A stretch of 19,124 bases of DNA from Spirochaetaceae bacterium (GTDB taxonomy: Bacteria > Spirochaetota > Spirochaetia > DSM-27196 > SKKC01): the NCBI GenBank assembly GCA_003552745.1, contig PUOG01000102.1, positions 1 to 19,124 on the forward strand, in the 5' to 3' direction. The notes beneath the pieces are model-generated. The model was not told the DNA's origin and made no database searches. It saw only the letters and a program-made list of their open reading frames with translations. Numbering within the stretch: the first letter of the stretch is position 1; each line of letters starts with the position of its first letter. Shown here piece by piece: positions 1-6,540 of the stretch. The position numbers were made by a program, and so were the translations under genes.

Positions 1-2
1 CC

Positions 3-470
3 ATCGAACGTGAGCCGAATAACTTCTATGCGCTATTCGGAATCGCCGACTGCTATCGCGGGCTCAATCGTCCCGAAAAATCGCTCGAATACTGGAATCG
101 TATACTCGAGCAGAATCCTGAAAACAAAGTGATTCTCACACGCGCCGGTGACGCCTACCGCGGTATGGGTGAGGACGATACGGCGAGCATGTACTATAAG
201 CGCGCGCTGAATATCGAGTTTGATGCGTACGCGGTCCTCGGCCTCGCACTCATTTCGAAGAAACGTGAACAGTACGAGGAGGCGTTGCAGAGCTTGCTTG
301 GTTTATTGGAAACCGATCCGGAAAACCACCGGATCTATCTCGAAGCCGCCGACTGTGCACTGCATCTGGGACGGAACGCCCAGGCACGAGAGATTCTCGA
401 GCGCTACTTCTCACAAGGATTGAAGAACAAGAGCGTCTCGGACATGTACGAGCGCATCACGCAACACTGA
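3..470 (+). CDS. TPR-repeat protein, C-terminal part (5' end outside window)
   Basis: The reading frame is open from the first complete codon at position 3 to the TGA at 468-470, so the gene begins upstream of the window and about 155 C-terminal residues are visible. These fall into helix-pair repeats with tetratricopeptide (TPR) spacing: segments with Ala/Gly at the packing positions, each ending in an 'NPEN' or 'DPEN' type turn (for example EQNPENKVI and ETDPENHRI). TPRs are protein-protein interaction scaffolds. No catalytic motif is visible, so the partner and role are unknown. An internal ATT/ATG start would cut through the repeats and is not favoured. The gene converges on alaS with only 9 bp between the two stop codons and no clear terminator between them. 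Confidence 0.8.
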   Translation: MEREPNNFYALFGIADCYRGLNRPEKSLEYWNRILEQNPENKVILTRAGDAYRGMGEDDTASMYYKRALNIEFDAYAVLGLALISKKREQYEEALQSLLGLLETDPENHRIYLEAADCALHLGRNAQAREILERYFSQGLKNKSVSDMYERITQH

Positions 471-479
471 AGCCGGCGA

Positions 480-2267
480 CTACGCCTTCGGCTCGAGTAC
501 CGCCTTAATCCGCCGCACCCCTTGAGAGCTCGACTGCTCCTTCTGGATGCGGAAACGCCCCAGATCGCCGGTTCGCTCGACATGAGGTCCGCCGCACACC
601 TCTCGCGAATAGTCGCCGATGTCGTAGACTTTGACATCCTCATCGTACTTGTCGACGAAGAGCGCAACCGCCCCTTCCGCCCGGGCGTCGCTGAGTTTCA
701 TCGTTCGCCACGATACCGGCAGATCGCGCTCTATCTGCCGATTGACGATACGTTCGACTTCCTGAATCTGATCGGGCGTCATCTTTTCGCCGTGCGAGAA
801 GTCGAATCGCAGCCGCTCCGGGGTAATATTGCTGCCCTTCTGCGCGACATGGTCGCCGAGTACATCACGAAGTGCTTGATGGAGCAGGTGTGTCGCGGTA
901 TGCAGCTTGGTCGTATCGTCGGTTCGGTCGGCGAGACCGCCCTTGAAGACCTTGTCGCTTTCCAGCTTCGACTTCTCCTGATGCTTCCGAAATGCCTCCT
1001 CGAAACCGTCCCGGTCGACACTCATGCCCTGCTCGGCGGCAAGCTCCTCGGTCATTTCGATCGGGAAGCCGTAGGTGTCGTACAGCTTGAACGCAATCCG
1101 GCCGGGAATCACGCCGGTGTCGCTCTTGCGAAGATTCGGAAGCAACTTGTCGAACTCCTGCTCGCCCTTCTTAAGAGTCATGAGAAAGCGTTCTTCCTCG
1201 GCACGGAGCTCCCGGATCGCTTCTTCGGCACGGTTGGCCAACATCGGATACGGCTCGTCATACATCTCGAGCACCAGTTGCGCCGGCTCGGTAAGAAATG
1301 GTCCATCGAAGCCGAGTTTGCGACCGAACCGGACCGCTCGACGAATCAGTCTGCGAAGGACGTATCCGGCACCAACATTGGTTGGGGCTACCCCGCGCTC
1401 GTCGGCGAGGATGAACATAGCCGTGCGCACATGATCGGCTACAATGCGAAAGGCGCGGTCGAGTTCGGCATCGTCGCCGTAGTCTTTCCCGCACAACTCA
1501 CCGATTCGAGTGAGAAGTGGGGTAAACACCTCCGTTTCGTAGACATTACGCTTACCCTGAAGCATGGTAATCGTTCGTTCGATCCCCATTCCGGTATCGA
1601 CGCACCGTCTCGACAACTCGACGAACGACCCGTCTTCGAGCTTGTTGTACTGCATGAAGACGTTATTCCACACCTCCATGTACTTCCCATCGTTGCCGCC
1701 CGGTCGACTGTCGGGCCCGCCGTCGACGCCCGTATCGACGAAAATCTCGGTGTCCGGGCCGCACGGACCGGTCGCACCGGCAGGGCCCCACCAGTTGTCC
1801 TCCCGCCCGAGAAACCAGATGCGCTCATCGGGAATGCCGAGCGATCGCCACACCGCCGCCGACTCTTCATCGCGCGGGACCGATTCATCGCCGGCAAAGC
1901 AGGTTATCGACAGTTTGTCGGCCGGTAGCCCGAGCCACTCGGTGAGAAACTCGAAACTCATTCGAATCGACTCTTCCTTGAAGTAGTCGCCGAGAGACCA
2001 GTTGCCGAGCATTTCGAAAAACGTAAGATGGCTGAAATCGCCGACGTCGTCGATATCGCCGGTTCTAACGCAGCGCTGATAGTTCACCAGGCGCGAACCG
2101 GCCGGATGCTCCTGACCCAGCAGATAAGGAACCAGCGGATGCATGCCGGCGGTCGTAAAAAGAACCGTCGGATCGTTCTCGGGAATAAGCGACTTCCCCG
2201 CGATCTGAGCGTGGTCTTTCGATAGGAAGAAATCGATATACTTCTGTCGGAGTTCATTCGCAGTCAT
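480..2267 (-). CDS. alaS: Alanyl-tRNA synthetase, short form lacking the C-Ala domain
   Basis: The enzyme charges tRNA-Ala with alanine in the cytoplasm. The 595-residue protein has the class II aminoacylation core at its N-terminus: a motif 2 region with FFEMLGNW at residues 83-90 and motif 3 GMGIER at 226-231. An editing domain follows, with both halves of the zinc site: HTATH at 456-460 and CGGPH at 558-562. It stops soon afterwards, whereas the roughly 870-residue E. coli type continues into a C-Ala domain. Borrelia and Treponema AlaRS are known to have about this short length, so this looks like a lineage trait, not damage. The ATG at 2267 (MTANELRQKY) is chosen because the longer in-frame version starting at 2327 would overlap the upstream gene. 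It lies 25 bp after that gene's stop, so it is probably the last gene of the fliG-like/TM2/alaS cluster. Confidence 0.96.
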   Translation of the reverse strand: MTANELRQKYIDFFLSKDHAQIAGKSLIPENDPTVLFTTAGMHPLVPYLLGQEHPAGSRLVNYQRCVRTGDIDDVGDFSHLTFFEMLGNWSLGDYFKEESIRMSFEFLTEWLGLPADKLSITCFAGDESVPRDEESAAVWRSLGIPDERIWFLGREDNWWGPAGATGPCGPDTEIFVDTGVDGGPDSRPGGNDGKYMEVWNNVFMQYNKLEDGSFVELSRRCVDTGMGIERTITMLQGKRNVYETEVFTPLLTRIGELCGKDYGDDAELDRAFRIVADHVRTAMFILADERGVAPTNVGAGYVLRRLIRRAVRFGRKLGFDGPFLTEPAQLVLEMYDEPYPMLANRAEEAIRELRAEEERFLMTLKKGEQEFDKLLPNLRKSDTGVIPGRIAFKLYDTYGFPIEMTEELAAEQGMSVDRDGFEEAFRKHQEKSKLESDKVFKGGLADRTDDTTKLHTATHLLHQALRDVLGDHVAQKGSNITPERLRFDFSHGEKMTPDQIQEVERIVNRQIERDLPVSWRTMKLSDARAEGAVALFVDKYDEDVKVYDIGDYSREVCGGPHVERTGDLGRFRIQKEQSSSQGVRRIKAVLEPKA

Positions 2268-2292
2268 AGCAAAGTCCCTGAAATAGCTACGT

Positions 2293-2817
2293 TTAGAAGT
2301 CTTCGAGCTGAGCGCCGGTCTCGTCATCTAGAAAGTCGGGGAACACGTAGACGATGGTTCCGCTCCGACGGACACGCACCTCGGCAAAGCCTTTGTTGAC
2401 AAGCTGCTCAAGGTGCTCTTTGGCCTCGTCGGCGCTGACACCACTCTCGAGCGCCACCTCGGCCGGCGTCGCGAGTCCGCGGTTCTTCTTGGCTATTCGG
2501 AGGATTACGTGTTCGACGCTCTCTTTTCGCGATCCCCTACGCCCGGCGCTCTCCGAGTCTTCGACTTCGAGTCCGAGCCGCCGGAAGAATGCGCGGTCCC
2601 CGGCGTCGAGTGCCGCCTGATACCGGTACTTCAGACGCGCCTCACGCACCTGGTCCGGGAGCGTAAATGCATCGTACAACGTGCCGAGACCGAACAAGCC
2701 GCCGGTAAATAGGTACAGGAGGCCGGTGCCGAACTTCCCGAGATAGAATCTCTGCAGTCCGCAAACGCCGAAAAGTGACGGGAGCCAGAGAATATACGCC
2801 ATGCGAACAGAAAGCAC
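2293..2817 (-). CDS. TM2-domain membrane protein with C-terminal winged-helix-like domain
   Basis: The 174-residue protein has two parts. Residues 5-52 form a TM2 domain: two hydrophobic helices around a short turn, with the family signature G-x-x-G-x-x-RFYLGK-x-x-x-G-x-x-x-L. Residues 99-162 form a small helical domain ending in a beta-hairpin (TIVYVFPDFL), which looks like a winged helix. The same fold pattern appears three times in the protein at 9013-10512. The GTG at 2817 is preferred: GGAGG lies 10 nt upstream, whereas the TTG at 2826 sits almost on top of that Shine-Dalgarno and the ATG at 2802 is too far from it. The gene starts 27 bp after the fliG-like stop and ends 25 bp before alaS, so the three are probably co-transcribed. 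TM2 proteins have no single established function. Confidence 0.82.
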   Translation of the reverse strand: MLSVRMAYILWLPSLFGVCGLQRFYLGKFGTGLLYLFTGGLFGLGTLYDAFTLPDQVREARLKYRYQAALDAGDRAFFRRLGLEVEDSESAGRRGSRKESVEHVILRIAKKNRGLATPAEVALESGVSADEAKEHLEQLVNKGFAEVRVRRSGTIVYVFPDFLDDETGAQLEDF

Positions 2818-2844
2818 CTGTGTCAAACCTCCAGAATGGTTCCA

Positions 2845-4164
2845 TCAAATATAATCGTCATCCGGGTCACTCACAAGTAGCTTGCCGCTATCGGCAAGGT
2901 CCCGGAGTTTCGCCACGAAATCGTGCGTCGCCGCCTCGACATCCTCGCGCCGCTGCGGCCCCAGGTCGCGATATTCCTCGGACACGATCGTCGCACGTCG
3001 ATCGCTGATATTCCGCATGATCTTGCCCCGAATATCGTCACTCTTTCCCTTCAGGAGCAATGCGATCGCTCGGTCGTCAAAGGTACCAAGAATCTCCGCC
3101 AACTGTCGATCGTGGACCTGCAGGACAGTTTCGATACTGTAGATCTGGTCCCGAATCGCCTCGCTGAGCTGCGGGTCGTCACGTGAAAGCGCATCGAGAA
3201 GGGCCGAGTCCCCCATATGCTTCATGATCTCGGCCAGCGTGGAGACACCTCCCGCTTCGGTGCTGCGCTCGGTGCCGATCTGACGCCAGCGCTCCTTCAG
3301 AGAATCGCTCACCTTTTGAGCGACCGTCGGTTGAATGCTTTTCATCCGCGCGACACGCGCGACGATACCACGGCGCTTCGTCGGTTCCACGGCCTGAACC
3401 ACCCTCGAGGCGACCTCGGGTTCCGATTGGCTGACGACAAGTGCCAGGACACCCTCCGACTCCTCGCCGAGCAGTGTAGTGAGCTGCGGGATATCCAGCT
3501 CCCCGAGAAAGGCAAATCGCATCCTGCCCGCCTCGGGGACCGCCTTGTGCAGAATCTGATCGGCGCGTTCGCTCCCGAACGCCTTCTCGAGCACCTCATA
3601 CGCGTGCATCCACTTCGGCGACGACGTTTCGACTGAGGCGGTTGCACCTGAAGCGCCCACGGCCGGCGAACCAGTGTCCGACGGGCTCGCCCCGGACGCC
3701 GGCGGGGCGCCCTTTGTACCCGACGCCGCCACCGAGCCGTCGGTCTCATTGAGGCTCCCGGCCTTCGAGCGGGCGACGGTCATCCGATTGAGACCGACCG
3801 AGTCTGCGGTCGTACCGAACGCACGAAGCGCCTCACGCCGCTCGTCGTCGTCGGGAGGCGACATAAGCAGAGACTCGTGAGCGATTCGTTCCACCATATT
3901 CGGTGGTAGGCGGCGCAGGACAGCGGCCGCCTGCTCGGCACCTACCTCGTTCAGAAAGACCGCCACCTGACGGATCTTTCGCTGTTCTTCGCCGGTAGGT
4001 TGTTCTTCGCCCGAATGCTGTTCCTCGCCGGTATGCTGTTGTTCGCCGGTAGGTTGTTCTTCGCCCGAATGCTGTTCTTCGCCGGAACGACGTGCTTCGT
4101 CCGTCCCGCCCGAAGCACCGGAGGCCCGTCGATAGGCTTCGATTCGCGGATCGCTATTACCCAT
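2845..4164 (-). CDS. fliG: FliG-like flagellar motor switch protein, divergent (FliG1-type)
   Basis: FliG forms part of the rotor C-ring and contacts the stator to generate torque. This 439-residue protein is longer than usual FliG (about 340). Residues 62-97 resemble part of FliG_N, 183-296 FliG_M, and 340-425 FliG_C, including LKGKSDDIRGKIMRN and YRDLGPQRREDVEAA, which match the conserved torque-helix region well. Differences: the FliG_M EHPQ motif reads ESEG (residues 235-238), a Gly/Ala/Ser/Pro/Thr-rich linker spans about 130-183, and a hexapeptide repeat precedes the N domain. Spirochaetes carry two FliG proteins, one divergent and outside the main flagellar operon; this resembles that FliG1 type by inference. 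The ATG at 4164 follows GGGAGG with 5-nt spacing. The GTG at 4191 lies upstream of the predicted transcription start. Confidence 0.82.
   Translation of the reverse strand: MGNSDPRIEAYRRASGASGGTDEARRSGEEQHSGEEQPTGEQQHTGEEQHSGEEQPTGEEQRKIRQVAVFLNEVGAEQAAAVLRRLPPNMVERIAHESLLMSPPDDDERREALRAFGTTADSVGLNRMTVARSKAGSLNETDGSVAASGTKGAPPASGASPSDTGSPAVGASGATASVETSSPKWMHAYEVLEKAFGSERADQILHKAVPEAGRMRFAFLGELDIPQLTTLLGEESEGVLALVVSQSEPEVASRVVQAVEPTKRRGIVARVARMKSIQPTVAQKVSDSLKERWRQIGTERSTEAGGVSTLAEIMKHMGDSALLDALSRDDPQLSEAIRDQIYSIETVLQVHDRQLAEILGTFDDRAIALLLKGKSDDIRGKIMRNISDRRATIVSEEYRDLGPQRREDVEAATHDFVAKLRDLADSGKLLVSDPDDDYI
3985..4086 (-). repeat. 18-bp tandem repeat encoding hexapeptide [S/T]GEEQ[H/P]
   Basis: Five full 18-bp units and a partial sixth lie in frame inside the fliG-like gene: 3985-4002, 4003-4020, 4021-4038, 4039-4056, 4057-4074 and 4075-4086. 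Units 4003-4020 and 4057-4074 are identical, and 3985-4002 differs from 4039-4056 by one base. This shows a 54-bp higher-order period. The protein reads as six [S/T]GE[E/Q]Q[H/P] units (about residues 27-61), a low-complexity acidic stretch. Length changes in multiples of 18 bp would keep the frame. Confidence 0.93.
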
Positions 4165-4189
4165 TCTGCCCTCCCAGTCAGTGGAATTC

Positions 4190-4219
4190 ACTGTAGCTTC
4201 GGCCCTGCCTTCCGGTCAA
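4190..4219 (-). promoter_or_regulatory. Sigma70-type promoter of the fliG-like/TM2/alaS cluster
   Basis: On the minus strand, TTGACC (4219-4214) and TACAGT (4195-4190) are separated by 18 bp. The predicted transcription start is near 4183, giving a leader of about 20 nt that contains GGGAGG before the ATG at 4164. The position supports that start codon over the upstream GTG at 4191. Confidence 0.55.
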
Positions 4220-4242
4220 CAGAATCCTTGTTGGAAGACGTC

Positions 4243-4271
4243 TTGACATATATGAGACGCTCTCTTAGTAT
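4243..4271 (+). promoter_or_regulatory. Promoter of tRNA-Phe
   Basis: A perfect -35 TTGACA (4243-4248) is followed, after a 17-bp spacer, by TAGTAT (4266-4271). The expected start near 4278 lies 16 nt before the mature tRNA 5' end at 4294, a usual distance for a tRNA leader. It is divergent from the fliG-like promoter. Confidence 0.65.
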
Positions 4272-4293
4272 TCGCTACCAGCTTCAATCACAA

Positions 4294-4366
4294 GCCGCTG
4301 TAGCTCAGTCGGTAGAGCAAGGGACTGAAAATCCCTGTGTCAACGGTTCGATTCCGTTCGGCGGCA
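4294..4366 (+). tRNA. tRNA-Phe (anticodon GAA)
   Basis: A complete 73-nt cloverleaf can be drawn. The acceptor stem GCCGCTG pairs with CGGCGGC (one G-U pair), followed by discriminator A. The D stem is GCTC/GAGC. The anticodon stem AGGGA/TCCCT closes the loop CTGAAAA, with anticodon GAA at 4327-4329. The variable loop is GTGTC, and the T stem AACGG/CCGTT carries the loop TTCGATT. The 3' CCA is not encoded and must be added after transcription. The 3' end of this gene is a likely integration site (see the integrase remnant at 4513). Confidence 0.97.
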
Positions 4367-4371
4367 ATAGT

Positions 4372-4413
4372 ACGATCTGATAAATGTCTATAATATGGAC
4401 ACTTACAGATCGT
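4372..4413. repeat. Imperfect inverted repeat just downstream of tRNA-Phe
   Basis: Arms ACGATCTG (4372-4379) and CAGATCGT (4406-4413) pair perfectly. The pairing continues inward, after a one-base bulge, as TAAATGTC (4381-4388) with GACACTTA (4398-4405), with one mismatch, leaving a 9-nt AT-rich loop. No T-run follows, so it is a weak candidate for an intrinsic terminator. It could be a recombination-protein binding site or the processing/termination structure of the tRNA transcript. Confidence 0.6.
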
Positions 4414-4424
4414 CTCCAATCGAC

Positions 4425-4488
4425 TACCGGACAACCGGCGTCGTGCAAACCCCAGATGTAGCCGCGATGTAGCCAACCGGACCACCGG
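4425..4488. repeat. Short iterated direct repeats upstream of the integrase remnant
   Basis: Two short direct repeats are interleaved. GATGTAGCC occurs at 4455-4463 and 4466-4474 (11-bp spacing). ACCGGACAACCGG at 4426-4438 recurs with one change as ACCGGACCACCGG at 4476-4488. Iterated short repeats between an attachment site and an integrase start are often arm-type integrase or excisionase sites; that reading here is inference. Confidence 0.4.
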
Positions 4489-4512
4489 AGGTACTCGCGC
4501 AAGGAGTTTGTT

Positions 4513-4641
4513 ATGGCGTCGGTGAAGAAGCATTTCCGACTCTATCCCCGAAAGCGCACGGACGGAACGGCTGTATACTACGCCCGATTCCTGCGGCCCG
4601 GCGGTACGCAGTACCGGGGGGGAAGATTGGATAGCGCGTAA
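4513..4641 (+). pseudogene. Remnant of a tyrosine recombinase/integrase, N-terminal piece only
   Basis: A strong ribosome binding site, AAGGAG (4501-4506), precedes ATG 4513, but the frame stops after 42 residues. The start, MASVKKHFRLYPRKRTDGTA, followed by VYYARFLRPGG, resembles the N-terminus of phage-type site-specific integrases: a basic 'LYPRKxxxGxxVYYARF' segment opening the arm-binding domain. After a run of seven G's (4616-4622) the frame is lost. With one G fewer it would read on as ARNYQSTDAARVEHLQ, still integrase-like, until it runs into the methyltransferase reading frame. The SAM-like and catalytic (R-H-R-Y) domains are absent. The position, 147 bp after a tRNA 3' end, fits a decayed integrative element. 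Family assignment is by eye. Confidence 0.6.
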
Positions 4642-4747
4642 CTACCAATCAACAGACGCAGCCCGGGTGGAGCACTTGCAGGATGATGATCCGGTCGCAC
4701 CTTGTCACGAAGGGGCGATAAGGCGCATCATTATAAGGGGAAGATTG
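4619..4747 (+). repeat. 11-bp direct repeat flanking the end of the integrase remnant
   Basis: GGGGAAGATTG occurs at 4619-4629, at the point where the integrase frame breaks, and again at 4737-4747, just before the methyltransferase start. The copies are 118 bp apart. The second copy forms part of the methyltransferase ribosome binding region. They may be chance, or traces of the rearrangement that removed the rest of the integrase. Confidence 0.45.
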
Positions 4748-4750
4748 AAA

Positions 4751-5440
4751 ATGTGGGGATGGAAGATTTCCTCGCTGCTCTATGCGCGTGCCGGTGGAAA
4801 GGTCTCGGAAGAATTCGACCGGGCACTCATAGATAGGCTGGGGTCGAGAGTGAAAAACGCACGGGTGGCTGACTGCGGGTGCGGCCCGGGTGTGACGGCA
4901 CAGCGTATGGTCGATGCCGGAGCGGAGCGGGTAGTCGCGATCGATGTGACCGAGGGAATGCTGCGGCAAGTGCCGGACGATCCGCGTATCGTCAAGGTGC
5001 AGGCGAACATCGAGCCGGGAATTCTTCCAAGCCTGGGAGAGGAGGTTCTTCCGGACGGCGCCGATCTGGTGCTTTTCAAACGAAGTCTCTATCAGCGTGG
5101 AGAAGACGCGGTTCGAATCCTGCGCGACGCATGGGAGCTCGTCAGGCCTCGCGGTAGTCTCGTCGTTGCCCTCCCGCACCGGAATATCCTGCAGTACGCG
5201 TTGGGACACCCGCCGCGAATCCGTTCGTTTACGTTCTACCATCTGTTTAATCGAGCGATCAGCATCGCCGCGGACAAGCTGCGGATTCATTCGTACCGCA
5301 CCTCCAACCTGAGCGAGCTCGGCACGCTGTTTCGCCGCGCGATTCCGGAGGTCGAGCCCCAACATCTCCTCGATTACGGATTGCCGTTTGCGGTCGTGTC
5401 GGCTACCCGGCCGGACCGGCACGGTGACGGCACTGTATGA
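4751..5440 (+). CDS. Class I SAM-dependent methyltransferase
   Basis: The 229-residue soluble protein has a Rossmann-type methyltransferase core. Motif I VADCGCGPG (residues 39-47) binds S-adenosylmethionine. Motif II ends in an acidic residue, AIDVTEGM (63-70), and ADLVLFKRSLYQ (104-115) is in the motif IV position. The substrate cannot be read from the sequence. The ATG at 4751 is chosen because AGGGG lies about 10 nt upstream. The frame is open further upstream to a GTG at 4667, but that stretch looks like integrase debris and has no Shine-Dalgarno. The stop overlaps the start of the lipid-kinase gene (ATGA, 5437-5440), so the two are probably translated together. Its partner suggests a lipid- or envelope-related substrate, but this is only inference. 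Confidence 0.82.
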   Translation: MWGWKISSLLYARAGGKVSEEFDRALIDRLGSRVKNARVADCGCGPGVTAQRMVDAGAERVVAIDVTEGMLRQVPDDPRIVKVQANIEPGILPSLGEEVLPDGADLVLFKRSLYQRGEDAVRILRDAWELVRPRGSLVVALPHRNILQYALGHPPRIRSFTFYHLFNRAISIAADKLRIHSYRTSNLSELGTLFRRAIPEVEPQHLLDYGLPFAVVSATRPDRHGDGTV

Positions 5441-6417
5441 AGCGAGCTGCGGCGATCAACGATCATACCCGGTCGGCCCTTGTGTACAATCCGCGTGCCG
5501 GTGGCCTGCGGGCCGCCGCGGGGCGAACTCCAGCCGATTTCGATGAGCTTCTGGATACCCTTCCGTGCGCGGTCGCCACATGTGCCGCGACCGACCGAAG
5601 TAAGGTCGACAAGTTTGTCGTCGAGGCGGCGGAGCGGCATGTCGTATGGCTGATCGTTGCCGGCGGGGACGGTACGCTCTTCAGCGTGCTGAACGGGCTG
5701 TTCAGGAGCGTCGCTCCGGAGCGTTGGCCGGTAGTGAGCGTACTGCCGACCGGATCGACGAATGCGCTGGCCTCTCTTACCGGACAACCGAAACCGGAGC
5801 AGATCCTTCCGTTGCTCGCGAACGAACTGCCGGATGTCGGACGGCTGCCGCGCCTCTCCGTTCGTTTGCTGAAGGTAGGCGATCGGGTATGCGTTCTGAG
5901 CTGTGCCGGATACTTTCTCCGCTTTGTCTCGGCCTATGCCGACGGGGCGCCGCGGTATATCGGTCCGGTCAGCTGGACCGTCCTGCGGGTCCTGGGTATC
6001 GGCGCCGGCGTTCACTTCCCGAAGTGGCTCCGCGGCGTCGACCCCGTCCAACTCGCCGACGGCACCGGTAATGACCTGCGTCTACCGGACGGGCAGTTAC
6101 CCGGCGCGGTCTTCTGCACGGCCGACCAGCGTGTTGCAGGGCTATGGCGGTCGTACCTCGGCGATGATGAGGGCGACGGTGTCAACACGGTTCTCGCCGG
6201 CGAACGGCCGGAGAAGGCCGTGCGGGAGGCGGTGGCCGCGAGACTCATGCTCACCGATACTCCGAGAGAGGTGGTCGCCGAAAGCCACCCGAGCATCACT
6301 ATAGAATCCCGGACGCGGCTGCTTCTCGATGGCGAGTTCATCTATGCGGACGCCGGCGCCCGAGTGGAGCCCGGTCCGATTCTGCAGGTGGGTGACTTGC
6401 GCAAGCTTGCGGCGTGA
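5437..6417 (+). CDS. Diacylglycerol kinase-like lipid kinase
   Basis: The 326-residue protein has the diacylglycerol kinase catalytic domain signatures: VYNPRAGG (residues 16-23) near the start, the nucleotide-binding loop VAGGDGT (74-80) and PTGSTNA (104-110, the PxGTxN element). The C-terminal part ends with LLLDGEFI, the usual 'DGE' of the second domain. Family members phosphorylate diacylglycerol, sphingoid bases or related lipids using ATP (DgkB, YegS and BmrU types), feeding phospholipid turnover. The exact lipid is not determined. No transmembrane segment is evident, so it is probably membrane-associated from the cytoplasm. The start ATG overlaps the methyltransferase stop by 4 bp, which suggests translational coupling. 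Confidence 0.88.
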   Translation: MKRAAAINDHTRSALVYNPRAGGLRAAAGRTPADFDELLDTLPCAVATCAATDRSKVDKFVVEAAERHVVWLIVAGGDGTLFSVLNGLFRSVAPERWPVVSVLPTGSTNALASLTGQPKPEQILPLLANELPDVGRLPRLSVRLLKVGDRVCVLSCAGYFLRFVSAYADGAPRYIGPVSWTVLRVLGIGAGVHFPKWLRGVDPVQLADGTGNDLRLPDGQLPGAVFCTADQRVAGLWRSYLGDDEGDGVNTVLAGERPEKAVREAVAARLMLTDTPREVVAESHPSITIESRTRLLLDGEFIYADAGARVEPGPILQVGDLRKLAA

Positions 6418-6432
6418 ACGGAGAACTTTGCA

Positions 6433-6450
6433 GCCGGGAGCGAGCCCGGC
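6433..6450. repeat. Small GC hairpin between convergent genes
   Basis: GCCGGG (6433-6438) and CCCGGC (6445-6450) form a 6-bp stem around a 6-nt loop, 16 bp after the lipid-kinase stop. No T-run follows directly, so it is only a weak terminator candidate. A second hairpin, CGTGC-TCGG-GCACG, lies at 6486-6499 in the same convergent intergenic stretch. Confidence 0.35.
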
Positions 6451-6515
6451 GCACGGCTACCGCAGGGTCTTTTCGTGCACGGTGGCGTGCTCGGGCACGA
6501 CCGCTATATGGCTCG

Positions 6516-6540
6516 ATGTAACTCATTGCAATGTAACTCA
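6516..6540 (+). repeat. 10-bp direct repeat ATGTAACTCA
   Basis: Two perfect copies (6516-6525 and 6531-6540) are spaced by 15 bp. The second overlaps the deacetylase stop codon. The purpose is unknown, and it may be a small local duplication. Confidence 0.6.

Noticed and set aside
471..520. Hairpin between the convergent TPR and alaS stops
   Set aside because: The pairing (AGCCGGCG with CGCCTTCGGCT) needs a 3-nt bulge, has no T-run and lies partly in alaS coding sequence.
522..1928. 468-codon open frame on the plus strand
   Set aside because: Antisense to alaS. The translation has no recognisable motif and the alaS frame carries all catalytic signatures.
2268..2327. 20-residue N-terminal extension of AlaRS
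   Set aside because: It would overlap the TM2 gene's end and precede the conserved AlaRS start MTANELRQKYIDFF.
4667..4750. Upstream GTG start of the methyltransferase
   Set aside because: It has no ribosome binding site, and this stretch continues the frame-shifted integrase remnant. ATG 4751 with AGGGG upstream fits better.
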